A stretch of DNA of 64,000 bases, taken from CAVTPU01 sp963736695. GTDB lineage: Bacteria > Actinomycetota > Actinomycetes > Mycobacteriales > Micromonosporaceae. Location of the stretch: contig CAVTPU010000001.1 of the NCBI GenBank assembly GCA_963736695.1, positions 496,001-560,000 of the forward strand, in the 5' to 3' direction. Positions 27,062 to 36,237 of this stretch are shown piece by piece. Made by a program: the position numbers and the translations under genes. The stretch's first letter is position 1. Each line of letters begins with the position of its first letter. The notes beneath the pieces were generated by a model. The model did not search any database. It was not told the origin of the DNA and saw nothing but the letters and a program-made list of their open reading frames with translations.

Positions 27062-28234
27062 GTGACCAGCGAAACCCCGACCGAACCCACTCCGGTGCGG
27101 TGCCCCGCGCCACCGCCGGCGCTCATGGCGCCCGCCGAACCGGCCGACCTCGACCCGTTGCTGCTCCGGCTCACCGACCCCACCCCGGTCACCGAGCCGG
27201 AGGTCTTCCCCCGCGGCACCCTGCAACCCGACGGTCGGCTCGACCTGTGCAAGAACTCGCTCGGCCCACTCGGCGCCGTCCGCATCATTCCCGCCGCCAC
27301 CGCGTCGCCGCTGGTCACGCATCTGTTGCTGGGCACCAACACGATCGGGTCGACCGGCGCGCAGGCCCTCGCGACCGCGCTGGGCTCCGACAACCACGGC
27401 CTGTCCACCCTCTATCTGGGGTGCAATCACATCGACGCGGCCGGATTCCGGCCGCTCGCGCAACGACTCGCGACCGACACCACCGTCACCGCGCTGTGGA
27501 TAAAACGCAACCCGATCGGTGACAAGGGCATCGCCGCGCTCGCCGACGCGCTGCGTCGAAACACCACTCTGCGCACCCTCGATCTGATCAACACGGGCAT
27601 CACCCTCGACGGATTGGCCGACCTCGTCGACGCGTTGCTCACCCGCGCGGCGCCGATCCGCCGGCTGCACATGGGCGGCAACTTTCTCGGGCCGGCCGCC
27701 GCGCCCCTGTTCGCGAGCCTGCTGCGTGACGCCGGACTCGACGTGCTGTCGCTGGCCTCCAGCGCGCTGGGCGACGACGGCGTGCGGGCTCTCGCCGCCT
27801 CGGTGCGGGACCTCACCGGCCGCGGCCTCACCCTGGGGCTCGGTGGCAACGGTGTTCAGATCGCCGGGGTACGCGAGCTGGCCGCGTCGCTGGCATCGAT
27901 AGGCTCACTCGACCTGGCCCGACCCCCGTCGGCCCGCGCGCTCGGCGCGGTGCCGAACGAGGTCGGCGACGACGGCGCCGACGCGTTGGCGCAGGCGCTG
28001 CCCGGCAGCGGCCTGCGACGTCTCGACGTGCGCCACACCGGGGTGCGCGGCAGAGGGGCGAAAGCGCTGCTCGCGGCCGTCACGACCGCGGCGGAGGCCG
28101 GCCTGTCCACAGTCGAGGAAGTGGGGCTCGGCACTGGTGTGCCGCGCCGGGTCAAACGCGACATCGGCCGTCACCTGTGTGCCCGCAGTGCGCCCCCCGC
28201 CGACCTGCAGACAGTCGCAAGCGTCTATCGCTAG
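27062..28234 (+). CDS. Leucine-rich-repeat protein, ribonuclease-inhibitor type
   Basis: 390 aa, no signal peptide or membrane helix, so cytoplasmic. After a proline-rich N-terminus (about 50 residues) come at least eight 25-30 residue repeats of the RI type, for example LLGTNTIGSTGAQALATALG, LYLGCNHIDAAGFRPLAQRL and WIKRNPIGDKGIAALADALR. Such solenoids bind proteins; the partner is unknown. GTG 27062 is preceded closely by the tRNA-like sequence. The ankyrin gene begins 28 bases after the stop, so the two are probably co-transcribed. Confidence 0.8.
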   Translation: MTSETPTEPTPVRCPAPPPALMAPAEPADLDPLLLRLTDPTPVTEPEVFPRGTLQPDGRLDLCKNSLGPLGAVRIIPAATASPLVTHLLLGTNTIGSTGAQALATALGSDNHGLSTLYLGCNHIDAAGFRPLAQRLATDTTVTALWIKRNPIGDKGIAALADALRRNTTLRTLDLINTGITLDGLADLVDALLTRAAPIRRLHMGGNFLGPAAAPLFASLLRDAGLDVLSLASSALGDDGVRALAASVRDLTGRGLTLGLGGNGVQIAGVRELAASLASIGSLDLARPPSARALGAVPNEVGDDGADALAQALPGSGLRRLDVRHTGVRGRGAKALLAAVTTAAEAGLSTVEEVGLGTGVPRRVKRDIGRHLCARSAPPADLQTVASVYR

Positions 28235-28262
28235 CCCCGCCTCTATTCCACTTCGAGGTCGG

Positions 28263-30140
28263 GTGAGACGCATGCGAGCCGGAAAGATTGCGTTGCCGCC
28301 GACATTCACGTCGCAGCACGTGGCGACCCACCTGGCCGGGCGCCGCTACGGCGTACCCGCTCGAATGGTCGCCGAGGCGACGACTCGGCGGCTCGGCGGC
28401 GACTGGCGGGGAGCGTGCGAAGCCGCGCGCGTCGACGTGCGATTCGATCCGCATGGTCTCATCAACCGATATGGATCGCTGACCGCCGCGCGGATCCTCG
28501 ACGACCTGAGCCACCTCGCCCCCGACCTGGTCCGCTGGAACCTCCCCCGCCACATGGCCGGCGGCACCGGCGAACTGATCGCGAGACTCACCGTCACCCT
28601 CGCCACCTACCACCGCGACGGCGAACCCGACCTGGCACTGCGCGTGACCACACCCGACCTGGTCCACCGCCCGCAGCGACTCGCTCTGCGCGCGACGCCG
28701 ATCGGCAAAGTGCCAACGCGTGTTATATGGCAAGTCGATTGCGATAGGTTTTCCGGTTTTCACGACGACTGGACCGAAGCTCGGCACCTATGGCACGCCC
28801 AGCACACACACGAACTGCGGCAGTGGATCGGCGGCGGCGAGCGAACACCGTTTCACACCGCGGACGGTCGGCTGCTCGACCCCGCAGAATGGCCCATCCC
28901 CGATAGCGTCGTCACCCAGCCGCCGACGCTCGCAGATCCAGCGACGCTCGCCGAGTGGACAACTGTTCTCTGGGACCGCGGTCAGCTGGCCGAGTCCTGG
29001 GCGGCGGCCGGCGTGACAGACAACCAGCAATATCTCTTTATCAAGCGCATGTATAAGTGGCACAGTCACCACGTTGTCTGCTCGCCGACCGCAGTAGTCG
29101 CCACAGTGGATCTGCTCGCCGACGAACCCGGCGGAGACGTCGGCCCACTCACCATCGCCAGCCCATCACGACGTGAGATGAGTCTTGTGGCCCAGCGGCT
29201 CGACGGGGACATCAGCGTCCGGATGTGGCAAAACAACGGACGCGATGACGAACTGCCAGGAGCTCCATGGCCGTTGTGCGGCCGCAACCCTGACCTCGAC
29301 CTGCTGCGGTTCAAGAGAATCACACCGCTGCAGCTGCACCCACTCGTGCGCTCCGCACTGCTACCCGGCTTCGACGGCGACAACCGTTACGAACCCGTAC
29401 GGTTAGAAGTTGTTCCACAGTCGGTGCGAGTGCGCTGCCGCGGACAGTGGCACGCCGTCGGCTGGCGCGATAATCGGCTCACCGCACTGGCCCACTCGCC
29501 TGAGGAGGAACAACGCGAGGCCGCGCTGCGCTCATTGGGCGGCGCCGTCTCTGGCTGCCACCGGGTCCTCCAGACCTGGCATGACTCAACGCCCGGCGAC
29601 ACCGTCGCGACCCGTCACGGCCGACGACGCCGGGTGTGGCTGCCCATTCAGCTGAGACAGGTACGCCGTCATCTGCTGCAGGCCTACACTCACGGTGACA
29701 TCGACGAGGTCGAACGACTTCTCACCGCTGGTGTCGACCTGACCGTCATTGTGAACCGCAATCACCACACGATGTCATCGATGATTGACTTCCTCGCCGC
29801 TCCCGGCCTCGCGTCACGACTCATCACGGCCGGCGTCCCAGCCGCACTCGTGACACAACTGTTTAACCCCTTCGACGCCATACGCGAAGCACTTCCCGCG
29901 CAGATCATCCGCACGGCGTGCGTCGTACGCAGCTCCGACACCGTAACCATCATGCCCTGGCTGGTGGTGCCCGACGAAGATGATCCACGGACCGAGTCGG
30001 TGAGCAAGTTGACCGAAGCGGCCGACACGCTCGTCGTCATGGGAGTCGACCAAGCGACCGTGGACTACCACTACCGTCTCGATCTCTCCGAGGCACTCGA
30101 GCAGTGGAGAGCGATGCTTGAAACCCCCACGCTGGAATGA
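28263..30140 (+). CDS. Ankyrin-family paralog 1, with conserved unrecognised N-terminal domain
   Basis: 625 aa. It shares most of its length with the protein at 30852-32873. Conserved stretches include GVPARMVAEAT, GDW-GAC-AARVDVRF, HLAPDLVRW, RLLDPAEWP, LDLLRF and QLHPLVRSALLPGF. The last 150 residues correspond to the ankyrin part of the paralog but have decayed (DIDEVERLLTAGVDLTVIVN is the clearest unit). No catalytic motif is visible. GTG 28263 follows GAGG by 4 bases; ATG 28272 is an alternative. Tyr codons here are mainly TAC, unlike the DISARM and kinase genes. It lies downstream of the LRR gene in a likely operon. Confidence 0.75.
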   Translation: MRRMRAGKIALPPTFTSQHVATHLAGRRYGVPARMVAEATTRRLGGDWRGACEAARVDVRFDPHGLINRYGSLTAARILDDLSHLAPDLVRWNLPRHMAGGTGELIARLTVTLATYHRDGEPDLALRVTTPDLVHRPQRLALRATPIGKVPTRVIWQVDCDRFSGFHDDWTEARHLWHAQHTHELRQWIGGGERTPFHTADGRLLDPAEWPIPDSVVTQPPTLADPATLAEWTTVLWDRGQLAESWAAAGVTDNQQYLFIKRMYKWHSHHVVCSPTAVVATVDLLADEPGGDVGPLTIASPSRREMSLVAQRLDGDISVRMWQNNGRDDELPGAPWPLCGRNPDLDLLRFKRITPLQLHPLVRSALLPGFDGDNRYEPVRLEVVPQSVRVRCRGQWHAVGWRDNRLTALAHSPEEEQREAALRSLGGAVSGCHRVLQTWHDSTPGDTVATRHGRRRRVWLPIQLRQVRRHLLQAYTHGDIDEVERLLTAGVDLTVIVNRNHHTMSSMIDFLAAPGLASRLITAGVPAALVTQLFNPFDAIREALPAQIIRTACVVRSSDTVTIMPWLVVPDEDDPRTESVSKLTEAADTLVVMGVDQATVDYHYRLDLSEALEQWRAMLETPTLE

Positions 30141-30180
30141 TCCACTTCCCCAGCGCACCTCGCGCCGAAAAAGTGAATCA
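30138..30180. terminator. Probable terminator between convergent genes
   Basis: TGATCCACTT (30138-30147) and AAGTGAATCA (30171-30180) pair with one mismatch and enclose a GC-rich loop containing GCGC/GCGC. It overlaps the stop codons of both convergent genes. Confidence 0.4.
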
Positions 30181-30687
30181 CGGGGAGGCGGCGAAGGCCT
30201 CGATGAGGCTCAGATGATCGGGCTGCAGACCCCGGCTCGGGCGGGGCGCGATGAGCAGCGTCCGACCGGCGCTGGTGAGCGCGTCGCGCGCCGGCCCCGC
30301 CATCGGGATCGCCTCGTCGTCGGTCCAGATCAGCGGACGCCCCTCGGCGAGCACCTCAACGGCGGCGGCGAGTTTCAGTGGCCAGCACTCCATGCCGCGG
30401 GGCAGGGGGTTCGCGGTGAGGGACGATCGCAGGGCGGGCAGGCTCCACAAACGTTCCAATTGGTCCACTTCCGGACACCAGGTTGTGCACCAGCGGACCT
30501 CGACCGTCTTGTCCAGGTGCAGGGTTCGGATGCGATCGACGAGGGCCGGAGCCCACTGAAGCAGATACGGATTGCCGTCAAACCTCGACCACACTTGCTC
30601 CCGCATCGGTTGGCCGCCCCAACCGGGGCGGTTGGCGTTGATGACTCCGTCGACGTCGAGCAGCCATACCGGCGACATGTCGGCCAT
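30178..30687 (-). CDS. HAD-superfamily hydrolase-like protein
   Basis: 169 aa. Motif I is LLDVDGVINA with the nucleophile and acid/base Asp pair; WCTTWCPEVDQL fits motif II (Thr), WPLKLAAAVEVL the Lys region and IWTDDEAIP motif IV. This small capless form is usual for actinobacterial HAD proteins that accompany accessory loci. GGAG lies 6 bases before ATG 30687. It lies on the opposite strand between the two ankyrin paralogs, and its upstream region shares a 20-bp palindrome with the second. Substrate unknown. Confidence 0.82.
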   Translation of the reverse strand: MADMSPVWLLDVDGVINANRPGWGGQPMREQVWSRFDGNPYLLQWAPALVDRIRTLHLDKTVEVRWCTTWCPEVDQLERLWSLPALRSSLTANPLPRGMECWPLKLAAAVEVLAEGRPLIWTDDEAIPMAGPARDALTSAGRTLLIAPRPSRGLQPDHLSLIEAFAASP

Positions 30688-30727
30688 GATCAGCTCCAGA
30701 CGTGGGGTTTGACCTGGGGATGACTAG

Positions 30728-30747
30728 GGTACGCCGGCCGGCGTACC
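30728..30747. promoter_or_regulatory. Perfect 20-bp palindrome between divergent genes
   Basis: GGTACGCCGGCCGGCGTACC is its own reverse complement. It overlaps a minus-strand TACCCT that could be the -10 box of the HAD gene and lies about 105 bases before the second ankyrin gene. It fits a dimeric operator or a hairpin. No regulator gene is adjacent. Confidence 0.55.
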
Positions 30748-30851
30748 AGCGCATGGGCCGGTCACGGTGGGCGTTAACACACAGCCGCGCACTCAATGTC
30801 GATTGACGATGGACTATTGTCGACGGTTTCGCGAACAGGAGTCCACGACCG

Positions 30852-32873
30852 ATGACCGCACGCTCCCGGCGGGACGACGCGCGTCGGCTACCCCCGACGT
30901 TTCCCCCGCAGCACGCGGCGGCGTGGGTCGCCGGACGCCGTTTCGGCGTGCCCGCGCGCATGGTCGCCGAGGCGACGAGCCGCCGCCGGGCCGGGGACTG
31001 GCAGGGCGCGTGCGTCGCAGCCCGCGTCGACGTGCGTTTCACCCCACAAACCCTGACCGACGAGTACGGGTCGGAGACCGCCGCACTGATCACGGACGAT
31101 CTCATGCACCTCGCCCCTGACCTGGTCCGCTGGCACCTGCCCCGACACCTCGCCAGCGGCACTGGCGAGCTCGCGCCCTCACTCTCCGTGGTGCTCGCGA
31201 CTTATCGTGGCGTCGGCGAGCCGGAGCTGGCTCTCACCATCACGACACCCGTGCGGTCCAGCCGGCCGCAGCGACTGAGCCTTGAGGTGAAACCCACACC
31301 GCAACCCCGCGAACCACACCGCTGCCCGGTGTGGAACCGGTTCGCCGACCGGTTTGTCGAGCGGTGGGACCTTGCCCGACACCTGTGGGACGACCGGCAC
31401 ACGTCCGACCTGCGCCGATGGGTCGGCGGCGGGGACCGAATCCCGTTTCACGCCGTGGACGGACGGCTGCTCGACCCCGCCGAGTGGCCGACCGACCAGC
31501 CCGATGGCACCGACCGGGTCGCGCTCACCGAATGGTGTGTCATCGCCTGGGACCGGGACCTGGTCGAGGAGGCGTGGGACGCCGTCGGGGGTTGGTTCGT
31601 CCGCGACCACCCGAAGGGGCTCGTCCGCTACGTGAATATGGCGGATGCCTATTCCTGGAAGACTCGCCGACTCCCGTGTGCCACCCCGGTCGTGGCGGCG
31701 GCGCTCGACGAGCACGACGCCTTTCGCCTTATCTCCAACCCGACGACGCGCTACGATCCCGGCGCATCGATACTCGTAAAACGCGCCGAGAGCGGCATAT
31801 TTATCTGGCACGATGATACTGACGATGAGTGGGACGACGATGAAACGGAGAGTCCGGCGGAACACGACTCGAACTCGGTGCTGCAGGCGCCGCCGTCGTG
31901 GTGTGGTCGAAGCGCCGACCTTGACCTGCTGCGATTCCGCAAGATCACACCGATGCAGCTGCACCCGCTGGTGCGCTCCGCGCTGTTGCCCGGCTTCGAG
32001 GGCGACGAACGTTATGGCCCCTCCACGGAAGACGACCTGCTCGACACCGTCCCGGTGCGCTGCCGTGGCCAGTGGCACAGTGTCGACTGGCGCGACAACC
32101 GCCTCACCGCCGTGGCCCACCCGCCCAAGGACGAACAACGAGAAGCCGTGCTGGGCGCGTTGGGCGGCGAAAAACGTGGCTGTTTCCGAGTCACTCAGGC
32201 GTGGAACAACACAACTCTCGCCGACGTCGGGCGGCGCGGCCGGCGTTGCGAACGGCCCGAGTCGTGGTTACCCAAGCACCTGCAGCGGATTCGGAGTCGG
32301 CTGCTGCGGGCGGTGAGCCACGGCGACGTCGATGAAGTCACCCGGCTGCTGCGTTCCGGCGTCGACCTTCGGCACATCCGAGACCACCACGGCAGCACAC
32401 TGCTGCACAGGGCCGCCTGCGTCGACCTTCCGGACCTCGTCACGATCCTCATCGCCGGTGGGGTCTCCATCAACGACACCGACACGCGTGGTCGAACTCC
32501 GCTGCACCAGGTGCTCATCGACGGCGCCCCCGCCCCGCTCGTACGGCGACTCATCGACGCGGGCGCCGACATCACCGCCGTCGACAACTTCGGAATGAGA
32601 CCGGTGCACGTGATGTGCAGCACCGACGCGGCGACCATCCTGCCGTGGCTGCTCGCGCCCGGCGAAGAAGTCCCGAACGGCCCGCACGGCTTCACACCGA
32701 TAGTTTTGGCTCTGCGCGTGGACTCCCCCACGGAAGTCATCGCCGCACTGCTCGCAGCCGGGGTCGACCCGAACCGCGACTCCCACATTTATCGTCGAAT
32801 GAACCTGGCCAAGTTTCTCGAGAACAAGTGCCGCGACGACCTCACCGAGCTGATGCGACCCCACCTCCGCTGA
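30852..32873 (+). CDS. Ankyrin-repeat paralog 2
   Basis: 673 aa. Paralog of 28263-30140, with the same N-terminal domain starting LPPTFPPQHAAAWVAGRRFG and the same core motifs. The C-terminal 180 residues form clear ankyrin repeats: DVDEVTRLLRSGVDLRHIRD, HGSTLLHRAACVDLPDLVTI, GRTPLHQVLIDGAPAPLVRR and LIDAGADITAVDNFGMRPVH. The ankyrin part is better preserved than in paralog 1. An acidic insert (DDTDDEWDDDETESPAEHDS) near residue 325 is absent from paralog 1. AGGAG lies 10 bases before ATG 30852. The shared domain is not one I recognise. The protein is probably cytoplasmic and interaction-mediating. Confidence 0.8.
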   Translation: MTARSRRDDARRLPPTFPPQHAAAWVAGRRFGVPARMVAEATSRRRAGDWQGACVAARVDVRFTPQTLTDEYGSETAALITDDLMHLAPDLVRWHLPRHLASGTGELAPSLSVVLATYRGVGEPELALTITTPVRSSRPQRLSLEVKPTPQPREPHRCPVWNRFADRFVERWDLARHLWDDRHTSDLRRWVGGGDRIPFHAVDGRLLDPAEWPTDQPDGTDRVALTEWCVIAWDRDLVEEAWDAVGGWFVRDHPKGLVRYVNMADAYSWKTRRLPCATPVVAAALDEHDAFRLISNPTTRYDPGASILVKRAESGIFIWHDDTDDEWDDDETESPAEHDSNSVLQAPPSWCGRSADLDLLRFRKITPMQLHPLVRSALLPGFEGDERYGPSTEDDLLDTVPVRCRGQWHSVDWRDNRLTAVAHPPKDEQREAVLGALGGEKRGCFRVTQAWNNTTLADVGRRGRRCERPESWLPKHLQRIRSRLLRAVSHGDVDEVTRLLRSGVDLRHIRDHHGSTLLHRAACVDLPDLVTILIAGGVSINDTDTRGRTPLHQVLIDGAPAPLVRRLIDAGADITAVDNFGMRPVHVMCSTDAATILPWLLAPGEEVPNGPHGFTPIVLALRVDSPTEVIAALLAAGVDPNRDSHIYRRMNLAKFLENKCRDDLTELMRPHLR

Positions 32874-33012
32874 CACCGTCCCTGGCGAAGGTGGCTCGGC
32901 AGGCGATAACCCCAAGACCGATATCCGCGTACGGGTGACCTGTCGCACCCCGCTGTTAGGCTCCGCCACGTGGTGGGGTCGCCGCGGCGAATCCGGTCGC
33001 CCCCATCACAGC

Positions 33013-33028
33013 CGAACCGCTAGGTTCG
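33013..33028. promoter_or_regulatory. Inverted repeat upstream of the MoxR gene
   Basis: CGAACC-GCTA-GGTTCG, 6-bp perfect arms, 40 bases before the MoxR start. Its right part contains TAGGTT (33021-33026), usable as a -10 box. A candidate operator for the MoxR/VWA pair. Confidence 0.35.
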
Positions 33029-33068
33029 ACATCCACCCCATCCGATCCGACCCCTATGGACGACACAC

Positions 33069-34277
33069 ATGAGCGATGAGCCGAAGCCGACAGTCAATCC
33101 CGCGACGTCACAGCGCTTGGCCGACGCCGACGCCCTGATCGACCTCACCCGCGCCACCCGGACGGAACCGGGTCGCAACACGCAGGCGGAGGCGCTGGCG
33201 TTGGCGGTCGCGGCGAATCTGCCGGTGTTGCTGTGGGGTGAGCCGGGCATCGGCAAGTCGGCCACACTGAGTCAGCTCGCCGACACCATGGGTTTGCCGT
33301 TGGAGACGGTGATCGCGAGCATCCACGAACCAAGCGACTTCTCCGGGCTGCCGGTCGTCGGCGACGACCCAGCCAACCAGGGAATACCGATGGCCCCGCC
33401 CGACTGGGCGGTGCGCGTCACCCGCGCTGGTCGGGCGTTGCTGTTCTTCGACGAGCTCTCCTCCGCGCCGCCGGCGGTGCAGGCAGCGTTGCTGCGGGTG
33501 GTCCTGGAACGCCGGGTGGGCAGCCTCGCACTGCCCGATTCCGTACGGATCGTCGCCGCCGCGAACCCACCGTCGAGCGCCGCCGACGGGTGGCACCTGA
33601 GCCCGCCGTTGGCCAACCGGTTTGTTCATCTACATTGGACACACGACCCGGCGGTCGTGGCTCGCGGCTTGACCGGCACGTGGCCGACGGTCCGGGTGCC
33701 CAGCGTCGATCCGACGCGGGCGTCGACGGCACTCGCCCGCGCCCGCGGTGTGATCGCGGGTTTCCTCAGCGCCCGACCGGGTTTGGCGCACCACATGCCC
33801 AACGACGCCGAGTCACGCGGCAAGGCGTGGCCATCGCCGCGCACGTGGGAGATGGCGTTGCGGTTGCTGGTCTTCGCCGAGGCGTGCGGTGTGGGCAGCG
33901 AGGCGCTGGGCCTGGTGTTGACTGGGGCGATCGGCGACGGTCCCGGCATCGAGCTGCTCACGTTCGCCGAGGAGTTGGACCTGCCCGACCCGGAACGAGT
34001 GCTCGCGAAACCGTCCGCGTTCGCGTTGCCGGCCCGCGGTGACCGCCAGTTGGCGTTCCTCACAGCGGTCGTGTCGGCGGTCGTCTCCAACCCGACCCGT
34101 GAACGGTGGGAGGCGGGTTGGACGGTGCTCGCGAAGGCCGTCGACGCGGGCGTGCCGGACGTCGCGGCGCGGGCCGCAGCCGACCTCGCCGCGATGCGTG
34201 ACCAAAACTGGCCGGTGCCGGCGCAGATAGACGCGTTCGTCGAGGTGCTGTCGCTGTCGGGTGTGCTGCGCCGGTGA
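33069..34277 (+). CDS. MoxR-type AAA+ ATPase
   Basis: 402 aa. Walker A GEPGIGKS (about residue 58), sensor region HEPSDFSGLPVVGDD, Walker B LLFFDELSSA, and sensor 1 VRIVAAANPPSSAADGWHLS with the Arg-finger region PPLANRF. MoxR ATPases remodel or activate a partner carrying a VWA domain, and the next gene encodes one. The stop overlaps that start by four bases (GTGA). The pair forms a compact two-gene unit separate from the larger MoxR/VWA operon at 44924-57554. Confidence 0.9.
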   Translation: MSDEPKPTVNPATSQRLADADALIDLTRATRTEPGRNTQAEALALAVAANLPVLLWGEPGIGKSATLSQLADTMGLPLETVIASIHEPSDFSGLPVVGDDPANQGIPMAPPDWAVRVTRAGRALLFFDELSSAPPAVQAALLRVVLERRVGSLALPDSVRIVAAANPPSSAADGWHLSPPLANRFVHLHWTHDPAVVARGLTGTWPTVRVPSVDPTRASTALARARGVIAGFLSARPGLAHHMPNDAESRGKAWPSPRTWEMALRLLVFAEACGVGSEALGLVLTGAIGDGPGIELLTFAEELDLPDPERVLAKPSAFALPARGDRQLAFLTAVVSAVVSNPTRERWEAGWTVLAKAVDAGVPDVAARAAADLAAMRDQNWPVPAQIDAFVEVLSLSGVLRR

Positions 34278-35485
34278 ACGCCGACCCACCCCGCCCACGC
34301 CTTGACCGGGCGAAACTGCTCGCCGCCCGGTTTCGCGCCGCGCACGACCGCCCCTATCTCGCCTCCGCGCTCTATGCCCTGGTCGTGGTGGAGTCGCCGG
34401 GAGTGCCGACGATGGGGGTCGACACCCGGTGGCGCTGCTATGTCAACCCCGTCTTCGTCGACGCGCACAGCGTGCCGGAACTGGTCGGGGTGTGGATCCA
34501 CGAGGTGTCCCATCTGCTCCGCGACCATCACGGGCGGGCCACCCGGGTGCGCGCCGAGTTTCAGGGCGACAAGATGCGACTCAACCTCGCCCAAGACTGC
34601 GAAATCAACGATGACCTCATCGCCGACGGCCTGACCCTGCCGACGGACCGGGTCGAACCGTCGACCTTCGGCTTGGCCGACGGCAAACTCTTCGAGGAAT
34701 ATCTGCCGGACATCCCGGCCCAGCCGCGAACGCACTGCCACTGCGGGTCCGGCGCCCACGGCACCGCCGAACCGTGGGAGATCGGCGATGGCTCGGGCGC
34801 AGACAAGGGCGACGGCGAAGTCGGCGTCTCCGCGAGCGAAGCCCAAGCGATCCGCCGCTACACCGCCGACGCGGTGCGGGCCCATGCCCGCAGCCGAGGC
34901 ACCGTCCCCGCCGGGTGGAGACGGTGGGCCGACTCCGTGCTCGAACCCACAGTGGACTGGCGACAGGTGCTCGCCGGCAGCGTGCGCCAAGCCGTCGCGT
35001 GGGCCAGCGGCGCCGTCGACTACACCTATCAGCGACCGTCCCGGCGGTCGGCGGCGCTCGGCGGGGTGGTGCTGCCGAGCCTGCGCCGGCCCGCCCCCCG
35101 CGTCGCGATCGTCATCGACACCTCGGGGTCGATGGGCGACGACGCCATCGCGATGGCGCTCGCCGAGGTCACCGGGGTGCTGCGGGGCGTCGGAGTGCGC
35201 GGCAACCGGGTCATGGTGCACGCGTGCGACGCGGCGGTGCACACCGCGCGTCGCATAACCACTGTGGAGCAAGTCGAGTTGGCGGGCGGGGGCGGCACCG
35301 ACATGCGGGTCGGCATCGAGACCGCGCTCGCCGCCGCCGAACGGCCCGACGTCGTCGTCGTGCTCACCGACGGATACACGCCGTGGCCAGATCGCGCGCC
35401 CTCGGCGCGGGTGATCGCCGGGCTGATCGGCGCCGACGCACCATTACCCCCGCCGTGGATCGAGGCCGTGCGCATCGGCGACTGA
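34274..35485 (+). CDS. HExxH metallopeptidase-like / VWA protein (DUF2201 type)
   Basis: 403 aa. The N-terminal half has HEVSHLLRDHH, a zinc-peptidase HExxH motif with a further His, then a Cys/His cluster HCHCGSG. The C-terminal half is a VWA-like domain with MIDAS VIDTSGSMGDD (DxSxS), GGGGTDMRVG supplying the Thr, and VVLTDGYTPWP supplying the Asp. It is coupled to the upstream MoxR ATPase by a GTGA overlap. Such DUF2201 proteins are paired with MoxR in many bacteria; whether the HExxH site cleaves a protein has not been shown to my knowledge. Confidence 0.88.
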   Translation: MNADPPRPRLDRAKLLAARFRAAHDRPYLASALYALVVVESPGVPTMGVDTRWRCYVNPVFVDAHSVPELVGVWIHEVSHLLRDHHGRATRVRAEFQGDKMRLNLAQDCEINDDLIADGLTLPTDRVEPSTFGLADGKLFEEYLPDIPAQPRTHCHCGSGAHGTAEPWEIGDGSGADKGDGEVGVSASEAQAIRRYTADAVRAHARSRGTVPAGWRRWADSVLEPTVDWRQVLAGSVRQAVAWASGAVDYTYQRPSRRSAALGGVVLPSLRRPAPRVAIVIDTSGSMGDDAIAMALAEVTGVLRGVGVRGNRVMVHACDAAVHTARRITTVEQVELAGGGGTDMRVGIETALAAAERPDVVVVLTDGYTPWPDRAPSARVIAGLIGADAPLPPPWIEAVRIGD

Positions 35486-35567
35486 CCGCGCCGCCGCGAA
35501 GCCGATGCCGGCCGCAGCCTCAAGCGGTCACGGCACCACACTGTCACGGCTCGGCACTGCCACGGCG

Positions 35568-36134
35568 TCAATAGGCGTGGTCGGCGGCGAAGAACCGAAA
35601 GTCCGGGCTGAGGTCGAGCCCGGCGAGCACCGTGTCGCGTTGCGCCGACAGCTCCTCGAGCACCGCGCGGACCGCGTTCTGATAGGGGCTCGCGCGCTGC
35701 TCGTCCTCGTTGAGGTCATAGTGCGCGAAATAGGCATCGTCAGGCACGCAGGCGACGATCTCCCCATAACGCCAGTTGCCGGGCCGATCGCGCAGGCTTC
35801 GACTGGCGTCGCTGGCCGGGTCGGCATAGGGGTTGCCGACGAGTCGGCTCTGTGCCCGGGACTGATTCTCCTCGGCGAGATAGTCGTCGATCGTCGCCTC
35901 GGCGTTGCGGCGAAGGAAGAACTCGACGTCGTCGTCGTCCGCCTGCTCCGCAGTCAGCGGTTCGGTCTCCGTCTCCCAGCGGAGCAGATAACGTTGGCGG
36001 GTCTGCTCGAACGCCTCCTCGGAGTTGAGGCAGACATAACCGGCGTCGATCGCCAACGCGTAGAACGTCTCGCCCCGGTGGTCGAGGGCGAATCGCTGCA
36101 GTTCCCGGGTGATGGTGGTGATCACATCCGCCAT
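35568..36134 (-). CDS. DUF4303-type protein (immunity-like)
   Basis: 188 aa. FYALAIDAGYVCLNSEEAFE and NWRYGEIVACVPDDAYFAHY fit the DUF4303 pattern, often listed among immunity proteins of polymorphic toxin systems. No toxin gene lies beside it. ATG 36134 (MADVITTITREL) is chosen; a longer form to 36311 would run through the divergent SUKH gene's start. Divergent from the SUKH-like gene, with about 100 bases between starts. Confidence 0.65.
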   Translation of the reverse strand: MADVITTITRELQRFALDHRGETFYALAIDAGYVCLNSEEAFEQTRQRYLLRWETETEPLTAEQADDDDVEFFLRRNAEATIDDYLAEENQSRAQSRLVGNPYADPASDASRSLRDRPGNWRYGEIVACVPDDAYFAHYDLNEDEQRASPYQNAVRAVLEELSAQRDTVLAGLDLSPDFRFFAADHAY

Positions 36135-36160
36135 GTCTGCAGAGTGTGGCAGAGGATCGT

Positions 36161-36190
36161 GTCGCGGAGAAGAGCGTCGCGGAGAAGAGG
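36161..36190. repeat. 15-bp tandem repeat in a divergent promoter region
   Basis: GTCGCGGAGAAGAGC (36161-36175) followed directly by GTCGCGGAGAAGAGG (36176-36190), between the DUF4303 and SUKH-like genes. Could affect promoter spacing. Confidence 0.7.
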
Positions 36191-36237
36191 CGTCACCTGC
36201 GACGCGCCAGGAACCGCCGACGAGTAGTCTCGCCGGC

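Noticed and set aside
27494..27504. DnaA-box 9-mer TGTGGATAA inside the LRR gene
   Set aside because: Single copy in coding sequence; chance occurrence.
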